A stretch of DNA of 56,285 nucleotides from Nocardia cyriacigeorgica NBRC 100375 (GTDB taxonomy: Bacteria; Actinomycetota; Actinomycetes; Mycobacteriales; Mycobacteriaceae). The notes below the pieces were generated by a model, which saw only the letters and a list, made by a program, of their open reading frames with translations, was not told the DNA's origin and did not search any database. The position numbers were made by a program, and so were the translations under genes. Positions 12,701-39,582 of the stretch are shown piece after piece. The DNA is taken from NCBI RefSeq assembly GCF_000308555.1, contig NZ_BAFY01000041.1, forward strand, positions 1 to 56,285. Reading direction: 5' to 3'. Numbering within the stretch: position 1 is the first letter of the stretch; each line of letters begins with the position of its first letter.

Positions 12701-15700
12701 CACCCCGGTGGCCGGGCGTGGTGAACGCGAACTCGACGATCTGATCGGCATGTTCGTCAACACCGTCGTCTTCCGCACCCGCCTCGACGGCGGCGAATCC
12801 TTCGCCGACCTGCTGACCCGTCAGCGCGATGCCGACCTGCACGCATTCGCCCACGCAGACATCCCGTTCGAGCGCTTGGTCGAGGTACTCAACCCGCCGC
12901 GCTCGACGGCGCACCACCCGCTGTTCCAGGTCGGCCTGTCGTTCCAGAACGTGGCCCGCGCGGAACTCGAACTGCCCGGCCTCACGGTGAGCGGTGTGGA
13001 CGCCGATCTCGATGTGTCGCAGTTCGATCTGCACCTGATCGTCGGCGACAGCTACGACGAATCCGGTACGCCACAGGGAATCGGCGGCTTCTTCACCTAC
13101 GCCACCGACCTGTTCGACGAGGCGACTGTGCGCGGCTTCGCCGACCGGCTCGGTCGGGTGCTCGCGGCCGTGGTCGCCCGACCGGACGCGGTGGTGGGGG
13201 AGATCGAGCTGCTCGACGCCGTGGAGCGCGAGCAGGTGACGCGCTGGTGGAACGCTACCGATCACTCGCTCGCCGACGAGACTCCGACGCTGGCATCGAT
13301 CCTGGATGCGGCCGTCACCGCCGAGCCCGATCGCGTGGCGGTTGTCGCTGACCGGTCGTCGGTCCACACCCTCTCGCCGGACCGCGCGGGTGCGTCGGCT
13401 GGTTCGGAGGGTGCGGCAGAAACCTCGCCGAACAGTGCGGATTCGGCTCGCTCCGAGGTCGGCGGCGAACCGGCCGAGCCCGCCTCCGGCGTCGCGACTC
13501 TGACCTACCGCGAACTCGACGAGCGCGTGAACCGGCTCGCCCGCTACCTCATCGAGCGGGGCGTCGGCCCGGAGGAGCGGGTGGCGTTGGCACTGCGCCG
13601 GTCGATCGACCTCGTCGTGGCCATGTACGCCGTGTCCCGCGCGGGCGGCGCATACGTGCCGGTCGATCCGGATCAGCCCGCCGAGCGGACGAACTACATC
13701 CTGGCCACGGCCGAACCGGTGTGTGTGCTGACGAACGCGGAGGCCGGATTCGATTCCGTCGCCTCGGTGATTTCGCTCGACGAGGTCGAGCTGGCCGGGT
13801 TCAGCGCCGCGCCGGTCACCGATCGGGACCGGCTCGCCGCGCTGCGTCCGGAGCACACCGCGTACGTCATCTTCACCTCCGGCTCCACCGGCCGCCCGAA
13901 GGGTGTGGCCGTCTCGCACCGCGCGATCGTCAACCAATTGCGGTGGAAGACCGCCGAATTCGGGCTTACCGCCGACGACGCCGTGCTGCTGAAGACCGCG
14001 GCGACCTTCGACCTGTCGGTCTGGGAGTTCTGGTCCGCCGCCGCCTGCGCGGGACGCCTGGTGATCGCGGCACCCGACGGTCACCGCGACCCCGCGTACC
14101 TGGCCGAGCTCATGGCCGAGCAGCGGGTGAGCACCCTGCACGCGGTGCCGTCCATGCTCGACGCCCTGGTGACCGCCGGTCTGCCCGATTCGCTGCGCCG
14201 CGTGCTCGCCATCGGTGAGGCACTGCCCGCCGCCCTTGCGCAGCGCGTGCTGCGTGAGCGCCCGGCCGTCGAGCTGTTCAATCTGTACGGCCCGACCGAG
14301 GCCGCGGTGTCCATCACCGCGCACCGCGTCACCCTCGCCGACCAGGTCTCGGTGCCGATCGGCGCGCCCGAATGGAACAGCCGCGGCTACGTCCTGGACG
14401 CACGCCTGCGCCCGGTGCCGCCCGGCGTCACTGGTGAGCTGTACCTCGCGGGCACCCAACTCGCGCGCGCCTACGTCGCCCGCCCGGACCTGACCGCGGA
14501 GCGTTTCGTCGCCAATCCCTTCGAGCCCGCCGCGCGCATGTACCGCACCGGCGACCTGGCCGCGTGGACCGGCGACGGCGAGCTGGAGTACCGGGGCCGC
14601 ACCGACTTCCAGGTGAAGATCCGCGGCTTCCGGATCGAACTGGGCGAGATCGAAGCGGCGCTGCTGGAGCTGCCGGGCGTCGCTCAGGCCGCGGTCGTCG
14701 CGAAATCCGAGGCCCGGACCGGCGACCGGTTGGTGGCCTACCTGGTGCCGGATTCGGACGCCGACGACTCCCGCCATCGCGCGCACGGATCCACGTCCAC
14801 CGCAGTGGACGTTTCAGCGGTGAAATCAGCGCTCGCGGCTGCATTGCCGTCCTACATGGTTCCATCCGTCTTCGTGGTGCTGGATGCCCTGCCGCTCACC
14901 GTCAACGGCAAGCTGGACCGGAAAGCCCTGCCGGAGCCGGAGTTCGAGGCGCGGGAGTTCCGTGCGCCGTCGACTGCGACCGAAGAGATCGTGGCCGGTG
15001 TGTTCGCCGATGTCCTCGGCGCGGAGCAGGTCGGCGCCGACGACGACTTCTTCGCGCTCGGCGGTAATTCGTTGCTGGCCACGCAGGTAGCGGCCCGACT
15101 CGGCGCGGCGCTGGACACCAGGGTGCCGGTGCGCGCACTGTTCGAGGCCGCCACCGTCGCCGGGCTCGCGGCGAATCTGGCGCAGTACGCAGGCTCGGGC
15201 CGCCGCGCGCTCACCCCGATGCCGCGCCCGGAGCACCTTCCGTTGTCGCCGGCGCAGCAGCGGATGTGGTTCCTCAACCAGTTCGACACCTCGTCGTCGG
15301 TCTATAACATCCCGGCCGCCATCCGGTTGACCGGAGCGCTGGACACCGAGGCGCTGGCCGCGGCGATCACCGATCTGGTGGCCAGGCACGAAATCCTGTG
15401 CACCACCTACCCGCAGACCGACGACGGCCCGATCCAGGCCGTGGCCGACGCCGCACCGGTGACCCTCACCATCCGGACCGTCGCCGAATCCGGGATCGCG
15501 GAGGCGGTGCGCGAGGTGGCCGCGGCCGGATTCGACGTGACACGCGAACTCCCGTTCCGCACCGCGCTGCTGCGCATCACGTCCACCGATCATGTGCTGG
15601 TTTTCGTCGCTCACCACATCAGTGCCGACGGCTGGTCCATGGGACCGCTCACCCGCGATCTGATGCTGGCCTACACCGCGCGCAGCGGCGGCAGCGAACC

Positions 15701-18700
15701 GCAGTGGACGCCGCTGCCGGTGCAGTATGCCGACTACAGCCTGTGGCAGCGCGAGATCCTCGGCGACGAAGCCGATCCGGACAGCCTCATCGCCACCCAG
15801 ACCGAGTACTGGCGCACAGCGCTGGCCGGGCTGCCGGAAGAACTGCCGCTGCCCGCGGATCGTCCTCGCCCTGCCGTGGCGTCCTATCGCGGCGAGACCT
15901 TCGCCGTCGATCTCGACGCCGAATTGCACGCCGCGTTGGAACGCGTTGCCGCCGCACACGACGCGACGCTGTTCATGGTCGTGCACGCCGCGCTCGCGGT
16001 GCTGCTGGCGCGGTTGTCCGGTACCAGCGATATCGCCGTCGGCACGCCGGTCGCCGGTCGCGGCGAAGCCGAACTCGACGAGCTGATCGGCATGTTCGTC
16101 AATACCCTCGTGCTGCGCACCGAGGTCGATTCGGGCGCCGGTTTCGACGCCGTGCTGCGCGAAGTCCGTGGCACCGATGTGGCGGCCTTCGGCCACGCCG
16201 ACGTCCCGTTCGAGCGGCTGGTTGAACTGCTGGAACCGGTGCGCTCGACGGCCAGGCACCCGCTGTTCCAGGTCATGCTGACCTTCCAGAACCTCGGCCG
16301 CACCGAGCTCGCGCTGCCCGGCCTCACCGTGTCGGCGGTCGATCTCGACGTCGCTGTCGCCAAGTTCGACCTCCAGGTCACCATGGCCGAGCGGCCGGAC
16401 GGTTCGGGGATGAGCGCGGTGTTCACCTACGCCACCGACCTGTTCGACGCCGCGACGGTGCGCTCGTTCGCCGATCGTTTCCAGCGCATCTTGACCGCCG
16501 TCGCCGCCGACGCGAGCACCGTCATCGGTGGGATCGACCTGCTCGCCCCCGGCGAACGCGAACGCGTGCTGCACGCCTGGAACGCCCCCGGCGCCTGGGT
16601 GCCGGGGACCACGCTGCCTGCGCTCATCGCCGAGCAGGCCTGGCGTCGCCCGGAGGCCGTTGCTATCCGCGCCGGCGCCGTCACGCTCACCTTCGCCGAA
16701 CTCCAGCGGCGCGCCAACCGCGTCGCCCGCGCCCTCATCGCACGAGGCGCAGGCCCGGAAACGCTGGTGGCGGTGGCCGTCGAGCGCACCGAGGACCTGC
16801 CGGTCGCGCTGCTCGGCGTGCTCGCCACCGGCGCGGCCTACCTGCCCATCGATGCCACCTATCCGGCCCAGCGGCTCGAGTTCATGCTCGACGACGCCGC
16901 CCCGGTCTGCGTGCTCACCACCGCCGCCGACCGCGACCGCGTTCCGGTGGGCGAGCGCGAGGTGGTGCTGCTCGAGGACACCGCCGTCTACTCCGATGCC
17001 CGCATCGACGACGTCGACCGCATCGCCGCGCTGCGGCCGGACAATCTCGCCTACGTCATCTACACCTCCGGTTCCACCGGTGTGCCCAAGGGCGTCGGCG
17101 TCACCCACCGCAATGTGGTGGAGCTGTTCGCCAATACCCAGCCGCTGTTCGGTTTCGGCCCCGCCGACGTGTGGACGCTGTTCCACTCCTACGCCTTCGA
17201 CTTCTCGGTGTGGGAGCTGTGGTGCGCACTCACCCACGGGGGCAGCGTGGTCGTGGTCGACTACCTGACCTCGCGGTCGCCGGAACAGTTGCGCGAGTTG
17301 CTGATTCGCGAACGGGTGACGGTGCTGAACCAGACGCCGTCGGCGTTCTACCAACTGGCCGAGGCCGACCGCGACGCCGACGGCGAGCTGGCGCTGCGCT
17401 ACGTGATCTTCGGCGGTGAGGCGCTGGACGCCCGCCGGCTGTCGCGCTGGTACGAACGTCATCCGATGGACGTGCCGCGCCTGGTGAACATGTACGGCAT
17501 CACCGAGACCACGGTGCACGTGTCGTTCCTGTCGCTGGACGAGCACACCGCCGACCGGCCCGGCCTGATCGGGCGTGCCCTGCCCGGCCTCGACGCCAGG
17601 GTGCTCGACGATCGGCTGCACCCGGCGCCCGTCGGCGTGCCGGGCGAAATCCACATTTCGGGTGCCCAGCTCACCCGCGGCTATCTGGGCCGCCCCGGCT
17701 TGACCGCCACCAGGTTCGTGGCAGATCCGTTCGGTGCCCCCGGCTCGCGGATGTACCGCACCGGCGACGTCGGCCGCTGGCGTGACGCACCGGCCTCGCT
17801 CGAGTACGCGGGCCGCAGCGATCAACAGGTCCAGCTGCGCGGTTTCCGGATCGAACTCGGCGAGATCGAGGCCGCACTGCTGCGCTGCCCCGGCGTCGGC
17901 CACGCCGTCGCCATGGTTCGCACCGATGCGGTCGCGGGCGAGCGGCTCATCGGCTACGTCGTCCCGGCCGCCGACGCCGCCCTCGACGCCGCTCGGCTGC
18001 GCGGTCAGGTCGGTGAGTTCCTCACCGGCTATATGGTTCCGGATGCCTTCGTGGTGCTCGACGCGCTGCCACTGACCCCGAACGGCAAGCTCGACCGCCG
18101 CGCCCTGCCGGAACCGGAGTTCACCGGCGCGGCTGCCTTCCGCGCACCGGAGACCGAGCTGGAGCGGACGGTCGCGGAGGTGTTCGCCGACCTGACCGGC
18201 GCCACTCGCGTCGGGCTCGACGACGACTTCTTCGCCCTCGGTGGCAATTCGCTGCTGGCCACCCGCGCGGTGGCACGACTGCGCGCGGCGACGGGTGTGC
18301 CGGTGGCGGTGCAGTGGTTGTTCACCGACGCCACCGTCGCCGGCCTGGCCACCCGGCTGCATGCCCCCGCAGCGGAACTCGACGCGGGCGCCGCCCTCGA
18401 TGTGCTGCTGCCGCTGCGCGCCGAAGGCGAGGCCGAGCCGCTGTTCTGTGTGCACCCGATGTACGGGTTGGCCTGGTCCTATGCCGGGCTCGCCGGGCAC
18501 ATGCCGGACGGGGTGCCGCTGTACGGCTTGCAGTCGCCCGCGCTGTCGGGCGAGGGCGAACTGCCCGAGACGCTGGCCGAACTCGCGCATCGTTATCTGA
18601 CCGAGATCCGAACGGTCCAGCCGCACGGCCCGTATCGGCTGCTCGGCTGGTCGCTCGGCGGCGTGCTGGCCCATGCCATCGCCACCGAACTCCAGGCCGC

Positions 18701-19187
18701 GGGCGAGCAGGTGAGCCTGCTGGCCATGCTGGACAGCCATCCCGATCCCGATGTGGCCGGATTCCGGGCCGCGGTGCGTGAGGCCCTGTCCGAACTGGGC
18801 CTCGGCACCGATGTGCTCGGCGACGGCGACGATATCTACGACCTGTCCGACGAGGCCTTGGCCACACTGCACGCGATGATCCCGTCCGAACTGCTCGCCC
18901 TCACCCCCGAGCGGCTGCGGCGGGTCTATCGCGGCGCGGTGCGCTCGGCGGAGTTGATCTCCGGGTACCGGCCGGGCGTCTTCGACGGCACAGTCGAATA
19001 CTTCAGCGCCTCGGTCCCGCATCCGCGCCAGCTCACCGGGGGCCCGCGAGCCGCGGATTGGCAGCGTTATGTCTCGGGATCGGTGGTGGATCATCCGGTT
19101 CCGGTGAACCACGATCAGATGACCGCACCCGCCGCGCTCGAAGTGATCGGCCCGCGCCTGGCCGCCCTGCTCGATCCCGCGGACTGA
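6732..19187 (+). CDS. Non-ribosomal peptide synthetase 2 (A-T-C-A-T-C-A-T-C-A-T-TE)
   Basis: 4151 aa, four modules. The ATG at 6732 has AGGAG 9 nt upstream. It starts with an Arg-rich leader (7 Arg in 17 residues) and enters an A domain directly, with no C. Order: A1 (6780-8270), T1 (8390-8480), C1 (8590-9930, HHIAADG), A2 (9975-11470), T2 (11560-11650), C2 (11765-13220, HHIAGDA), A3 (13290-14930), T3 (15040-15120), C3 (15230-16560, HHISADG), A4 (16610-18110), T4 (18215-18300), TE (18420-19180, GWSLGG, Ser about 3974, late His in NHDQM). Codes read by alignment to the PheA positions: A1 DALFVGGIM, A2 DVWDFILVS, A3 DLWHLILVS, A4 DFWNIGMVH. A4 is the standard Thr code; I do not recognise exact matches for the others. 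Low-complexity Ala/Gly/Ser/Glu inserts sit inside C2 (12130-12240) and at the front of A3 (13340-13495). No epimerase or tailoring domain. It probably receives a chain from the C domain ending NRPS-1 and releases it through its TE. Confidence 0.96.
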   Translation: MTRPARVRPTRTRRPRVTTLPQLMAAAVEANPGGRAVVFADASATRGQLDYAELDARSTRLARALIERGVGPEDLVAVGIPRSIESVVAVWAVAKSGAGFVPIDPNYPADRVQHMVKDSGVVTGLTVTAAAETLPGQVDWLVIDDEAGARLREQYSAEPITFADRVRQLRADHPAYVIYTSGSTGLPKGVVVTQAGLSSFCDEQRERYRLTPDSRTLHFASPSFDASVLELLLALGGAGTMVVAAPTVYGGDELATLLRREGVTHAFITPAALASVDPSGLDELRVVVAGGEACPPDLVRRWVRPVTDGTREFFNGYGPTETTIMTNISAPLSPQDTVTIGGPIRAVTEYVLDERLTSVPTGVAGELYITGAQLARGYHERPGLTAQRFVANPFADNGSRLYRTGDLVRWTADGDLEYLGRNDFQVKIRGFRIELGEIDAVLGRHESVDFAVTIGHRLDTGATILAAYVHPADGAEVDTDALLAFASNSLPAHMVPTSITVLDEIPLTPVGKLDRRALPTPRLQTTAFREPSGWAEQLVAEVFAELLGTEAPIGADDDFFELGGNSLIATQAAARLGAAVDARIAARVIFEAPTVAALAERLGAERGSGGRRVPTPRPRPERIPLSPAQQRMWFLNQFDTASAANNVPFALRLTGALDLAALRAAIADVLDRHESLRTVYPASDGTGHQVILPVEQVLPELTAEPVSQDEVPQWLAGRALAGFDVAAEVPLRIAVAELGADEHVLAVVVHHIAADGTSLAPLATDLMTAYLARIAGAAPQWEPLPVQYADYTLWQRELLGDEDDPGSLAARQLSFWRQALAGIPDRIDLPADRPRPTRASGRGATLNFAIDTDTTTRLDGLAGDAGASLFMVVHAAFAALLARLSGSADITVGTPVAGRGERELDGLIGMFVNTLVLRTEIDPRASFTELLEAVKQTDLAAFAHTELPFERLVEALDPVRSQAHHPLFQVALFFQNMAAPALDLPGLSVEAVEFDDAVAKFDLQLTIAPMADGGMSAQFTYATDLFDEASVAGFAARLRRTMRAVAAEPHRPIGDIDLLSMVERDRILHEWNDTRNLLTPELLLDGYRHAVAAHADAVALVYEGRELTYREFDERVNRLARLLIAQGVGAESLVGLAVRRSLDLVVGMYAIVTAGGAYVPLDPDHPAERIAHILDTARPVAVITTTRDAVDVPAGIPVLRIDAVDLERYAATPIRSSELLRPVRPEHPAYVIFTSGSTGRPKGVAVTHAAINNQIEWMLTAYPLGPDDVYLQKTATTFDVSLWGFFMPLRAGAKLVIATPDGHRDPVYVAETIAAQRVTVTDFVPSMLTVFAAHTRPGSVPTLREVFVIGEALPPETVAAVRAVSDAAVHNLYGPTEAAVSVTYWQADDAEQRSVPIGLPQWNTRVYVLDSRLRPVPPGVAGELYLAGDQLARGYVRRPDMTADRFVANPFGTGERMYRTGDLVVWRGHGDEAVLDYLGRTDFQVKFRGQRIELGEIETALLAQPSVSQAVALVAATAVGDQLVGYVVPAPGHGVDQNALLAAVGETLPAYMVPATIVALDEFPLNPSGKLDRKALPEPRFESRAFRAPSTPVEEIVAGVFAEVLGAGRVGVDDDFFALGGNSLIATQAVSRLGAALDVRVPVRVLFETPTVGALAAAVESQTHGRRTVDLGSIPRPPQLPLSLAQRRMWFLNRFDQDAAVGSSAYNLPFALRLTGALDVDALGAALADVVARHEVLRTVYPETPDGPVQVILPPGEGAPVLRVRSVPEAEVPGAVYALASTPFDVTDEVPLRAVLLRVRETDAVDRTAADEVSDSAGTTAAGAGEPAAGGSTGAEPGTYVLAVVVHHIAGDASSMAPLVRDVMIAYAARAAGVAPEWEPLRVQYADYALWQREVLGAEDDANSVAAQQIAFWREHLAGLPDVLDLPTDRPRPAIASMAGGKVPVTIDAETHAGLAALAREHNATLFMVVHTAFAVLLARLSGSGDIAIGTPVAGRGERELDDLIGMFVNTVVFRTRLDGGESFADLLTRQRDADLHAFAHADIPFERLVEVLNPPRSTAHHPLFQVGLSFQNVARAELELPGLTVSGVDADLDVSQFDLHLIVGDSYDESGTPQGIGGFFTYATDLFDEATVRGFADRLGRVLAAVVARPDAVVGEIELLDAVEREQVTRWWNATDHSLADETPTLASILDAAVTAEPDRVAVVADRSSVHTLSPDRAGASAGSEGAAETSPNSADSARSEVGGEPAEPASGVATLTYRELDERVNRLARYLIERGVGPEERVALALRRSIDLVVAMYAVSRAGGAYVPVDPDQPAERTNYILATAEPVCVLTNAEAGFDSVASVISLDEVELAGFSAAPVTDRDRLAALRPEHTAYVIFTSGSTGRPKGVAVSHRAIVNQLRWKTAEFGLTADDAVLLKTAATFDLSVWEFWSAAACAGRLVIAAPDGHRDPAYLAELMAEQRVSTLHAVPSMLDALVTAGLPDSLRRVLAIGEALPAALAQRVLRERPAVELFNLYGPTEAAVSITAHRVTLADQVSVPIGAPEWNSRGYVLDARLRPVPPGVTGELYLAGTQLARAYVARPDLTAERFVANPFEPAARMYRTGDLAAWTGDGELEYRGRTDFQVKIRGFRIELGEIEAALLELPGVAQAAVVAKSEARTGDRLVAYLVPDSDADDSRHRAHGSTSTAVDVSAVKSALAAALPSYMVPSVFVVLDALPLTVNGKLDRKALPEPEFEAREFRAPSTATEEIVAGVFADVLGAEQVGADDDFFALGGNSLLATQVAARLGAALDTRVPVRALFEAATVAGLAANLAQYAGSGRRALTPMPRPEHLPLSPAQQRMWFLNQFDTSSSVYNIPAAIRLTGALDTEALAAAITDLVARHEILCTTYPQTDDGPIQAVADAAPVTLTIRTVAESGIAEAVREVAAAGFDVTRELPFRTALLRITSTDHVLVFVAHHISADGWSMGPLTRDLMLAYTARSGGSEPQWTPLPVQYADYSLWQREILGDEADPDSLIATQTEYWRTALAGLPEELPLPADRPRPAVASYRGETFAVDLDAELHAALERVAAAHDATLFMVVHAALAVLLARLSGTSDIAVGTPVAGRGEAELDELIGMFVNTLVLRTEVDSGAGFDAVLREVRGTDVAAFGHADVPFERLVELLEPVRSTARHPLFQVMLTFQNLGRTELALPGLTVSAVDLDVAVAKFDLQVTMAERPDGSGMSAVFTYATDLFDAATVRSFADRFQRILTAVAADASTVIGGIDLLAPGERERVLHAWNAPGAWVPGTTLPALIAEQAWRRPEAVAIRAGAVTLTFAELQRRANRVARALIARGAGPETLVAVAVERTEDLPVALLGVLATGAAYLPIDATYPAQRLEFMLDDAAPVCVLTTAADRDRVPVGEREVVLLEDTAVYSDARIDDVDRIAALRPDNLAYVIYTSGSTGVPKGVGVTHRNVVELFANTQPLFGFGPADVWTLFHSYAFDFSVWELWCALTHGGSVVVVDYLTSRSPEQLRELLIRERVTVLNQTPSAFYQLAEADRDADGELALRYVIFGGEALDARRLSRWYERHPMDVPRLVNMYGITETTVHVSFLSLDEHTADRPGLIGRALPGLDARVLDDRLHPAPVGVPGEIHISGAQLTRGYLGRPGLTATRFVADPFGAPGSRMYRTGDVGRWRDAPASLEYAGRSDQQVQLRGFRIELGEIEAALLRCPGVGHAVAMVRTDAVAGERLIGYVVPAADAALDAARLRGQVGEFLTGYMVPDAFVVLDALPLTPNGKLDRRALPEPEFTGAAAFRAPETELERTVAEVFADLTGATRVGLDDDFFALGGNSLLATRAVARLRAATGVPVAVQWLFTDATVAGLATRLHAPAAELDAGAALDVLLPLRAEGEAEPLFCVHPMYGLAWSYAGLAGHMPDGVPLYGLQSPALSGEGELPETLAELAHRYLTEIRTVQPHGPYRLLGWSLGGVLAHAIATELQAAGEQVSLLAMLDSHPDPDVAGFRAAVREALSELGLGTDVLGDGDDIYDLSDEALATLHAMIPSELLALTPERLRRVYRGAVRSAELISGYRPGVFDGTVEYFSASVPHPRQLTGGPRAADWQRYVSGSVVDHPVPVNHDQMTAPAALEVIGPRLAALLDPAD
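10085..10192 (+). repeat. 108-bp segment identical to one in NRPS-3 (copy 1)
   Basis: Base-for-base identical to 22811-22918, within the A2 domain of NRPS-2. Strong similarity continues on both sides with scattered differences, and another near-identical block lies at about 10682-10799 versus 23408-23525. The identity includes synonymous positions, so recent duplication or gene conversion is more likely than protein-level selection alone. Confidence 0.9.
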
Positions 19188-19203
19188 CCGGACGTGGCCG
19201 TGA

Positions 19204-19226
19204 CCGCCCGCTGCTTGCGCGGGCGG
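19204..19226 (+). terminator. GC-rich hairpin after NRPS-2
   Basis: Perfect 8-bp stem CCGCCCGC / GCGGGCGG with a 7-nt loop, 16 nt after the NRPS-2 stop. No T-run follows, which is common for actinobacterial terminators. It suggests NRPS-3 has its own promoter somewhere in 19227-19436. A small CACTC-GATT-GAGTG dyad at 19299-19312 is the only other structure seen there. Confidence 0.5.
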
Positions 19227-19436
19227 GGGATAATCGGCCCCGGTAGTTCGTCGGTGGCAGCGATGAACCGCCGCGAACGGTAACGATCGGCACATGTCCA
19301 CTCGATTGAGTGATGACGGCGTGCTCCGTCGATCGGTCCCGCATGGCCCGAAGATACGACTACAGGCAGGGTGAGGCAGCTACATGAAACCGGTGGGTGG
19401 GCAGTGGCGCGGCGAGGTCCGGGGGACGATGCCGGC

Positions 19437-36203
<16,767 letters not shown>

Positions 36204-36260
36204 TCAGATATGGGCGGCTCCGGCATGATGGTGGCAACGGTGAGGTAACGATGTCCACTG

Positions 36261-36287
36261 TTGTCACGACTACATAGACCGTATGGT
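36261..36287 (+). promoter_or_regulatory. Weak candidate promoter upstream of mycolyltransferase 1
   Basis: TTGTCA at 36261-36266 and TATGGT at 36282-36287, separated by 15 bp. The spacing is shorter than the usual 17 bp, so this is only a suggestion for the 190-bp gap between NRPS-3 and the next gene. Confidence 0.25.
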
Positions 36288-36393
36288 CGGGCGTGACGCG
36301 GCGGTGTCTGTCCCGGCCCGGCCCGGGATGCCCGCCGACCGAAGTCGTCATGGGAATGCCCGATAAATCTCGATAAGAAGCGAAGGTGCGAAA

Positions 36394-37464
36394 TTGACAC
36401 GTCGACCCACCCGGCGCCGCGGTACTCGTGCCGCGGCGATGATCGCGGCAACGGCAGTTCTCGCGGGCGTCATGTCCGGACTCGGCGCATCCCCGGCGGC
36501 AGCGGCTGACCCGATCATCGACAACCGGAGTCTGCTGGCCGACCCCACCGCGCCCGACGGTTCCCGCATCGTCAAGGCCGAGTACAAGGACGACCGCAAC
36601 ATCCGGTTGCACGTGCACTCCACCGCGATGGACGAGAACGTCATCATCGACGTGCAGCGCCCGGCCGACGCCTCGGTCCCGCGCCCCACCCTGTACCTGC
36701 TCAACGGTGCCGGCGGCGGCGAGGACGACGCCTCGTGGCAGGTGAAGACCGACGCCCTCGAGTTCCTGTCGGACAAGAACGTCAACGTGGTGCAGCCGGT
36801 CGGCGGCAAGTGGAGCTACTACACCGACTGGATCGCCGACGATCCGGTGCTCGGCCGCAACAAGTGGAAGACCTTCTTCACCGAAGAGCTGCCCCCACTG
36901 ATCGACGGCGCGCTCGGCACCAACGGCACCAACGCCATCGCGGGCCTGTCCACCTCGGGCACCACCGTGCTCGCGCTGCCCATCGCCAAGCCCGGCCTGT
37001 ACAAGGCCGCCGCCGCCTACAGCGGTTGCGCCCAGACCAGCGACCCGGTGGGCTCGGAGTTCGTGAAGCTGACCGTCGAGACCTGGGGCGGCGGCGACAC
37101 CATGAACATGTGGGGTCCGCAGGGCTCGGAGGAATGGGTCAAGAACGATCCGTACGTCAACGCCGAGGGCCTGCGCGGCCTCGATCTCTACATCTCCACC
37201 GGCAACGGCCTGCCCGGCCAGTACGACACCCTCAACGGCCCCTACGCGCTGCCCGGCGCCTACGGCCTGGCCAACCAGATCGTCATCGGTGGCGTCATCG
37301 AGGCGGGCACCAACTTCTGCACCCACAACCTGAAGAACAAGCTCGACTCGCTCGGAATCCCGGCCACCTACAACTTCCGGGATTCCGGCACCCACTCGTG
37401 GGGTTACTGGCGTGACGAGTTCCAGCGTTCCTGGCCGGTCCTGGCCAAGGGCCTCGGGATCTGA
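36394..37464 (+). CDS. Secreted mycolyltransferase, antigen 85 family (copy 1)
   Basis: 356 aa starting at TTG 36394 with GAAGG (36382-36386) 7 nt upstream. A Sec signal peptide (Arg-rich start, hydrophobic stretch, cleavage near ASPAAA, about residue 38) leads to an alpha/beta-hydrolase esterase domain. The nucleophile elbow is GLSTSG with Ser186, and the catalytic His334 lies in GTHSWGYW. YSGC and TNFC supply two Cys that could form a disulfide in the exported protein. In this family the enzyme transfers mycolic acids between trehalose monomycolate molecules or to arabinogalactan at the cell envelope. The elbow has Thr where copy 2 (46811-47821) has Met. It stands alone, with a bidirectional hairpin after it. 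Confidence 0.9.
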   Translation: MTRRPTRRRGTRAAAMIAATAVLAGVMSGLGASPAAAADPIIDNRSLLADPTAPDGSRIVKAEYKDDRNIRLHVHSTAMDENVIIDVQRPADASVPRPTLYLLNGAGGGEDDASWQVKTDALEFLSDKNVNVVQPVGGKWSYYTDWIADDPVLGRNKWKTFFTEELPPLIDGALGTNGTNAIAGLSTSGTTVLALPIAKPGLYKAAAAYSGCAQTSDPVGSEFVKLTVETWGGGDTMNMWGPQGSEEWVKNDPYVNAEGLRGLDLYISTGNGLPGQYDTLNGPYALPGAYGLANQIVIGGVIEAGTNFCTHNLKNKLDSLGIPATYNFRDSGTHSWGYWRDEFQRSWPVLAKGLGI

Positions 37465-37480
37465 TCCTTCGTCGACCTAC

Positions 37481-37512
37481 GACAGCCGCTCCGGTACACC
37501 GGGGCGGCTGTC
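37481..37512. terminator. Bidirectional hairpin terminator
   Basis: 14-bp stem (37481-37494 with 37499-37512, one G-U pair) and TACA loop between the convergent mycolyltransferase and SDR genes. There is no strong T-run on either side. Confidence 0.6.
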
Positions 37513-37546
37513 GCCGTTCGTGGGCTAGTTGTCGCCGTGCGCCCGG

Positions 37547-38611
37547 CTAGACCCAGTTCTCGATCCAGTACCGCCACAGCACCGGCGCGTACGACTCCAG
37601 CGGCGGCACCGCGATTCCGCTGTCCGCCAGCGCGGCGGTGGTGTGCCGGCAATCGAACCAGCAGCTGAACTCGCTGTGCTCGAGAAGGTCGAGCGGCACG
37701 CCCACTCTGGGCAGTACCCGCTCGGCGCCGGGCAGGCGCAGCATCATCTCCAGCGTGCGTTTGGGCATGATCTCCACCAGATGCGGCGCGCCCGCCTCGT
37801 CGGCGAACAGATTCAATGCCGCCACCGCGCCCCGCCGGCGCGGGTCGACCAGATGGAAGGTCTGCTCACCCGGTCCGGGCAGGTGGGCGAGATGGGCCAG
37901 CGCCTGCGCGGCGAAATCCACCGGAACCATGTTGGTTTCGCCCAGTTTCGGCACCAGTACCGGCAGCAGGCGTGGCAGCTGGGCGGCCATCCGCAGCAGC
38001 CGGAAGAAGTAGTAGGGCCCGTCGACGCGATCGTTGACGCCGGTCACCGAATGCCCGACGACGATCGAGGGCCGGTAGATCCGCCAGTTGAGCCCGGATG
38101 CGCGCACGATCCGCTCGGCCTCGAAGGCGGCCCGCTGGGCGGGTGTCGCCACCTGCTGTCCGACGTCGAACATGTCTTCGGTGAACAGGCCTTCGAAGCG
38201 CCCGGCGACCTCGACCGTGGACAGGTGATGCAGTCGCTGTGCGCGCAGGTCGGCCGCCAGCTCGACCACGTTGCGGGTGTCGTTCCCGACGCCGGGCTCG
38301 GCGAGCGGCCGTTGCTGCGCGTCCCGATATCGCTGCTCGTCGTAGCCCGCGGCCAGATGGAAGACGTGGTCGATGCGTCCGCGATGCTCGGCCAGCCACA
38401 TCGGGTCGAGGCCGAGTCCCGGCGCGCCGAGATTGCCGGGCACCGGCCGCACCCGATCGCCGGCCGACCACTCTCTGGCGCAATAGTCGAAACGTGCGGC
38501 CGAATTCGGCCCCGGCCGCACCACGACGTGAATGTCATCCGCACGTTTGAGGAGTTCGGGGATGAGGAACCGACCAATGAACCCAGTCGCCCCGGTAACC
38601 AGGTAAGTCAT
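37547..38611 (-). CDS. Extended SDR / NAD-binding reductase-like protein lacking YxxxK
   Basis: 354 aa. The N-terminal Rossmann motif GATGFIG (residues 7-13) and VFHLAAGYDEQ mark an extended short-chain dehydrogenase of the thioester-reductase/male-sterility type, which in mycolata usually acts on lipid or acyl-thioester substrates. The STVEVAG strand is present. Where relatives carry Tyr-x-x-x-Lys before FEAER, this protein has Ala158 and Ala162 (reading TPAQRAAFEAER), so the classic catalytic dyad is missing. It may bind NAD(P)H without turnover or use another mechanism. It lies 49 bp downstream of the enoyl-CoA hydratase gene on the same strand and is probably cotranscribed. No Shine-Dalgarno sequence is evident; TATGTT lies 8 nt before the ATG. 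Confidence 0.85.
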   Translation of the reverse strand: MTYLVTGATGFIGRFLIPELLKRADDIHVVVRPGPNSAARFDYCAREWSAGDRVRPVPGNLGAPGLGLDPMWLAEHRGRIDHVFHLAAGYDEQRYRDAQQRPLAEPGVGNDTRNVVELAADLRAQRLHHLSTVEVAGRFEGLFTEDMFDVGQQVATPAQRAAFEAERIVRASGLNWRIYRPSIVVGHSVTGVNDRVDGPYYFFRLLRMAAQLPRLLPVLVPKLGETNMVPVDFAAQALAHLAHLPGPGEQTFHLVDPRRRGAVAALNLFADEAGAPHLVEIMPKRTLEMMLRLPGAERVLPRVGVPLDLLEHSEFSCWFDCRHTTAALADSGIAVPPLESYAPVLWRYWIENWV

Positions 38612-38660
38612 AGCCGGTCAACATAGTCCCCGGTCTCGGGGCCGCCGCGACCGGTGTGGG

Positions 38661-39452
38661 CTAGTCGGCGAAAACGGCCTTGCGCTTGCCGAGCATGGCC
38701 GCGGCGCCCTCGCGGAAATCGGCCGACTCCAGCAGTTCGACCTGACCGGTCTTCTCCGCGTCGAGCACGTCGTCCAGGGCGCGCAGGGTGGCCAGATTGA
38801 GCGCTTTCTTGGTGAGCTCGAGCGCGCGGCGCGGGCCGTGCGCGATTTTGTCCACCGCCGCCTGCACGGTGGCGTCGAGTTCGTCGACCGGCAGTGCCGC
38901 GGTGAGCAAACCGGCCTCGCGCGCGGCCGTGGCGGGCAGGCGCTTGCCGAGTAGCGCCATCTCCGTGGCGAGCGGGCGTCCGGCCGCGGCCGCCACCAGG
39001 GCCGCCGCACCGCCGTCGGGCATCAGGCCGATATTGATGAAGGCGAGCAGCAGATAGGAATCGTCGGCCGCGTAGACGAGGTCGGCGGCCAGCGCGATGC
39101 CGACACCGATGCCCGCGGCCGCCCCGCGAATCCGGGCGATCACGGGTACCGGAGCGTCGACGATCGCGCGGACGAGCCGGTTGGCCGCGTCCATCGTCAT
39201 CTCGGGGGTGATGCCGTCGGTGTCGGCGGCCAGATCCGCGCCGGTGCAGAAATCCTCGCCGTCGCCGGTCAGCAGGACCACCCGCACTCCGGTGTCCTCG
39301 GCCAGGGCCAGGAAGGTGTCGCCGAGGGCGACCATCGTCTGATAGGAGATGGCGTTCTTCCGGCCCGGATTGCTGATGGTGATCCGCAGGACCCTGCCGT
39401 CCCGCACCGCGGTGAACCCGGCCGTCGGGGATGATGAACCGTCGCTGACCAT
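38661..39452 (-). CDS. Enoyl-CoA hydratase/isomerase family protein
   Basis: 263 aa crotonase-fold protein. The oxyanion-hole segments are FCTGADL and RGAAAGIGVGIALAADL, followed by INIGLMPDGG and LATEMALLG. The second acidic residue of hydratases (Glu164 of rat crotonase) is kept as the Glu of ATEM. The position of Glu144 appears to be Phe, as in PaaG-like isomerases, so isomerase or atypical hydratase activity is as likely as straight hydration. The start is supported by GGGAG about 6 nt upstream. It is divergent from the tandem TetR gene across a 130-bp gap that holds direct repeats, which suggests control by that regulator. The role in fatty-acid or sterol-side-chain oxidation is inferred. 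Confidence 0.88.
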   Translation of the reverse strand: MVSDGSSSPTAGFTAVRDGRVLRITISNPGRKNAISYQTMVALGDTFLALAEDTGVRVVLLTGDGEDFCTGADLAADTDGITPEMTMDAANRLVRAIVDAPVPVIARIRGAAAGIGVGIALAADLVYAADDSYLLLAFINIGLMPDGGAAALVAAAAGRPLATEMALLGKRLPATAAREAGLLTAALPVDELDATVQAAVDKIAHGPRRALELTKKALNLATLRALDDVLDAEKTGQVELLESADFREGAAAMLGKRKAVFAD

Positions 39453-39496
39453 TTCCGCTCCCTGTGCTGCGATTCGGCGGACACCGGCCGTGAATC

Positions 39497-39526
39497 GTGG
39501 TTAACTTTGCGAATTGTGGTTAACTT
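39497..39526. promoter_or_regulatory. Paired GTGGTTAACTT repeats, candidate operator
   Basis: Two exact copies of GTGGTTAACTT (39497-39507 and 39516-39526) on a 19-bp period, each containing the palindrome GTTAAC. They sit in the divergent gap, 45 bp from the hydratase start and 57 bp from the TetR start. A two-headed TetR protein encoded next door makes a two-site operator plausible. Confidence 0.5.
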
Positions 39527-39582
39527 AGGATGATTCGTCCGGCGCTGTCAACCGGTGGCGCCGCCGCAGAATGGAGAGCAAC

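Noticed and set aside
36311..36328. TCCCGG-N6-CCGGGA after NRPS-3 as a terminator
   Set aside because: Only a 6-bp stem, over 100 bp after the stop, and no T-run; too weak to call.
37529..38626. Plus-strand open frame of 365 codons opposite the SDR gene
   Set aside because: The minus strand has the Rossmann motif and family segments; the plus frame has no recognisable motif and is a mirror of it.
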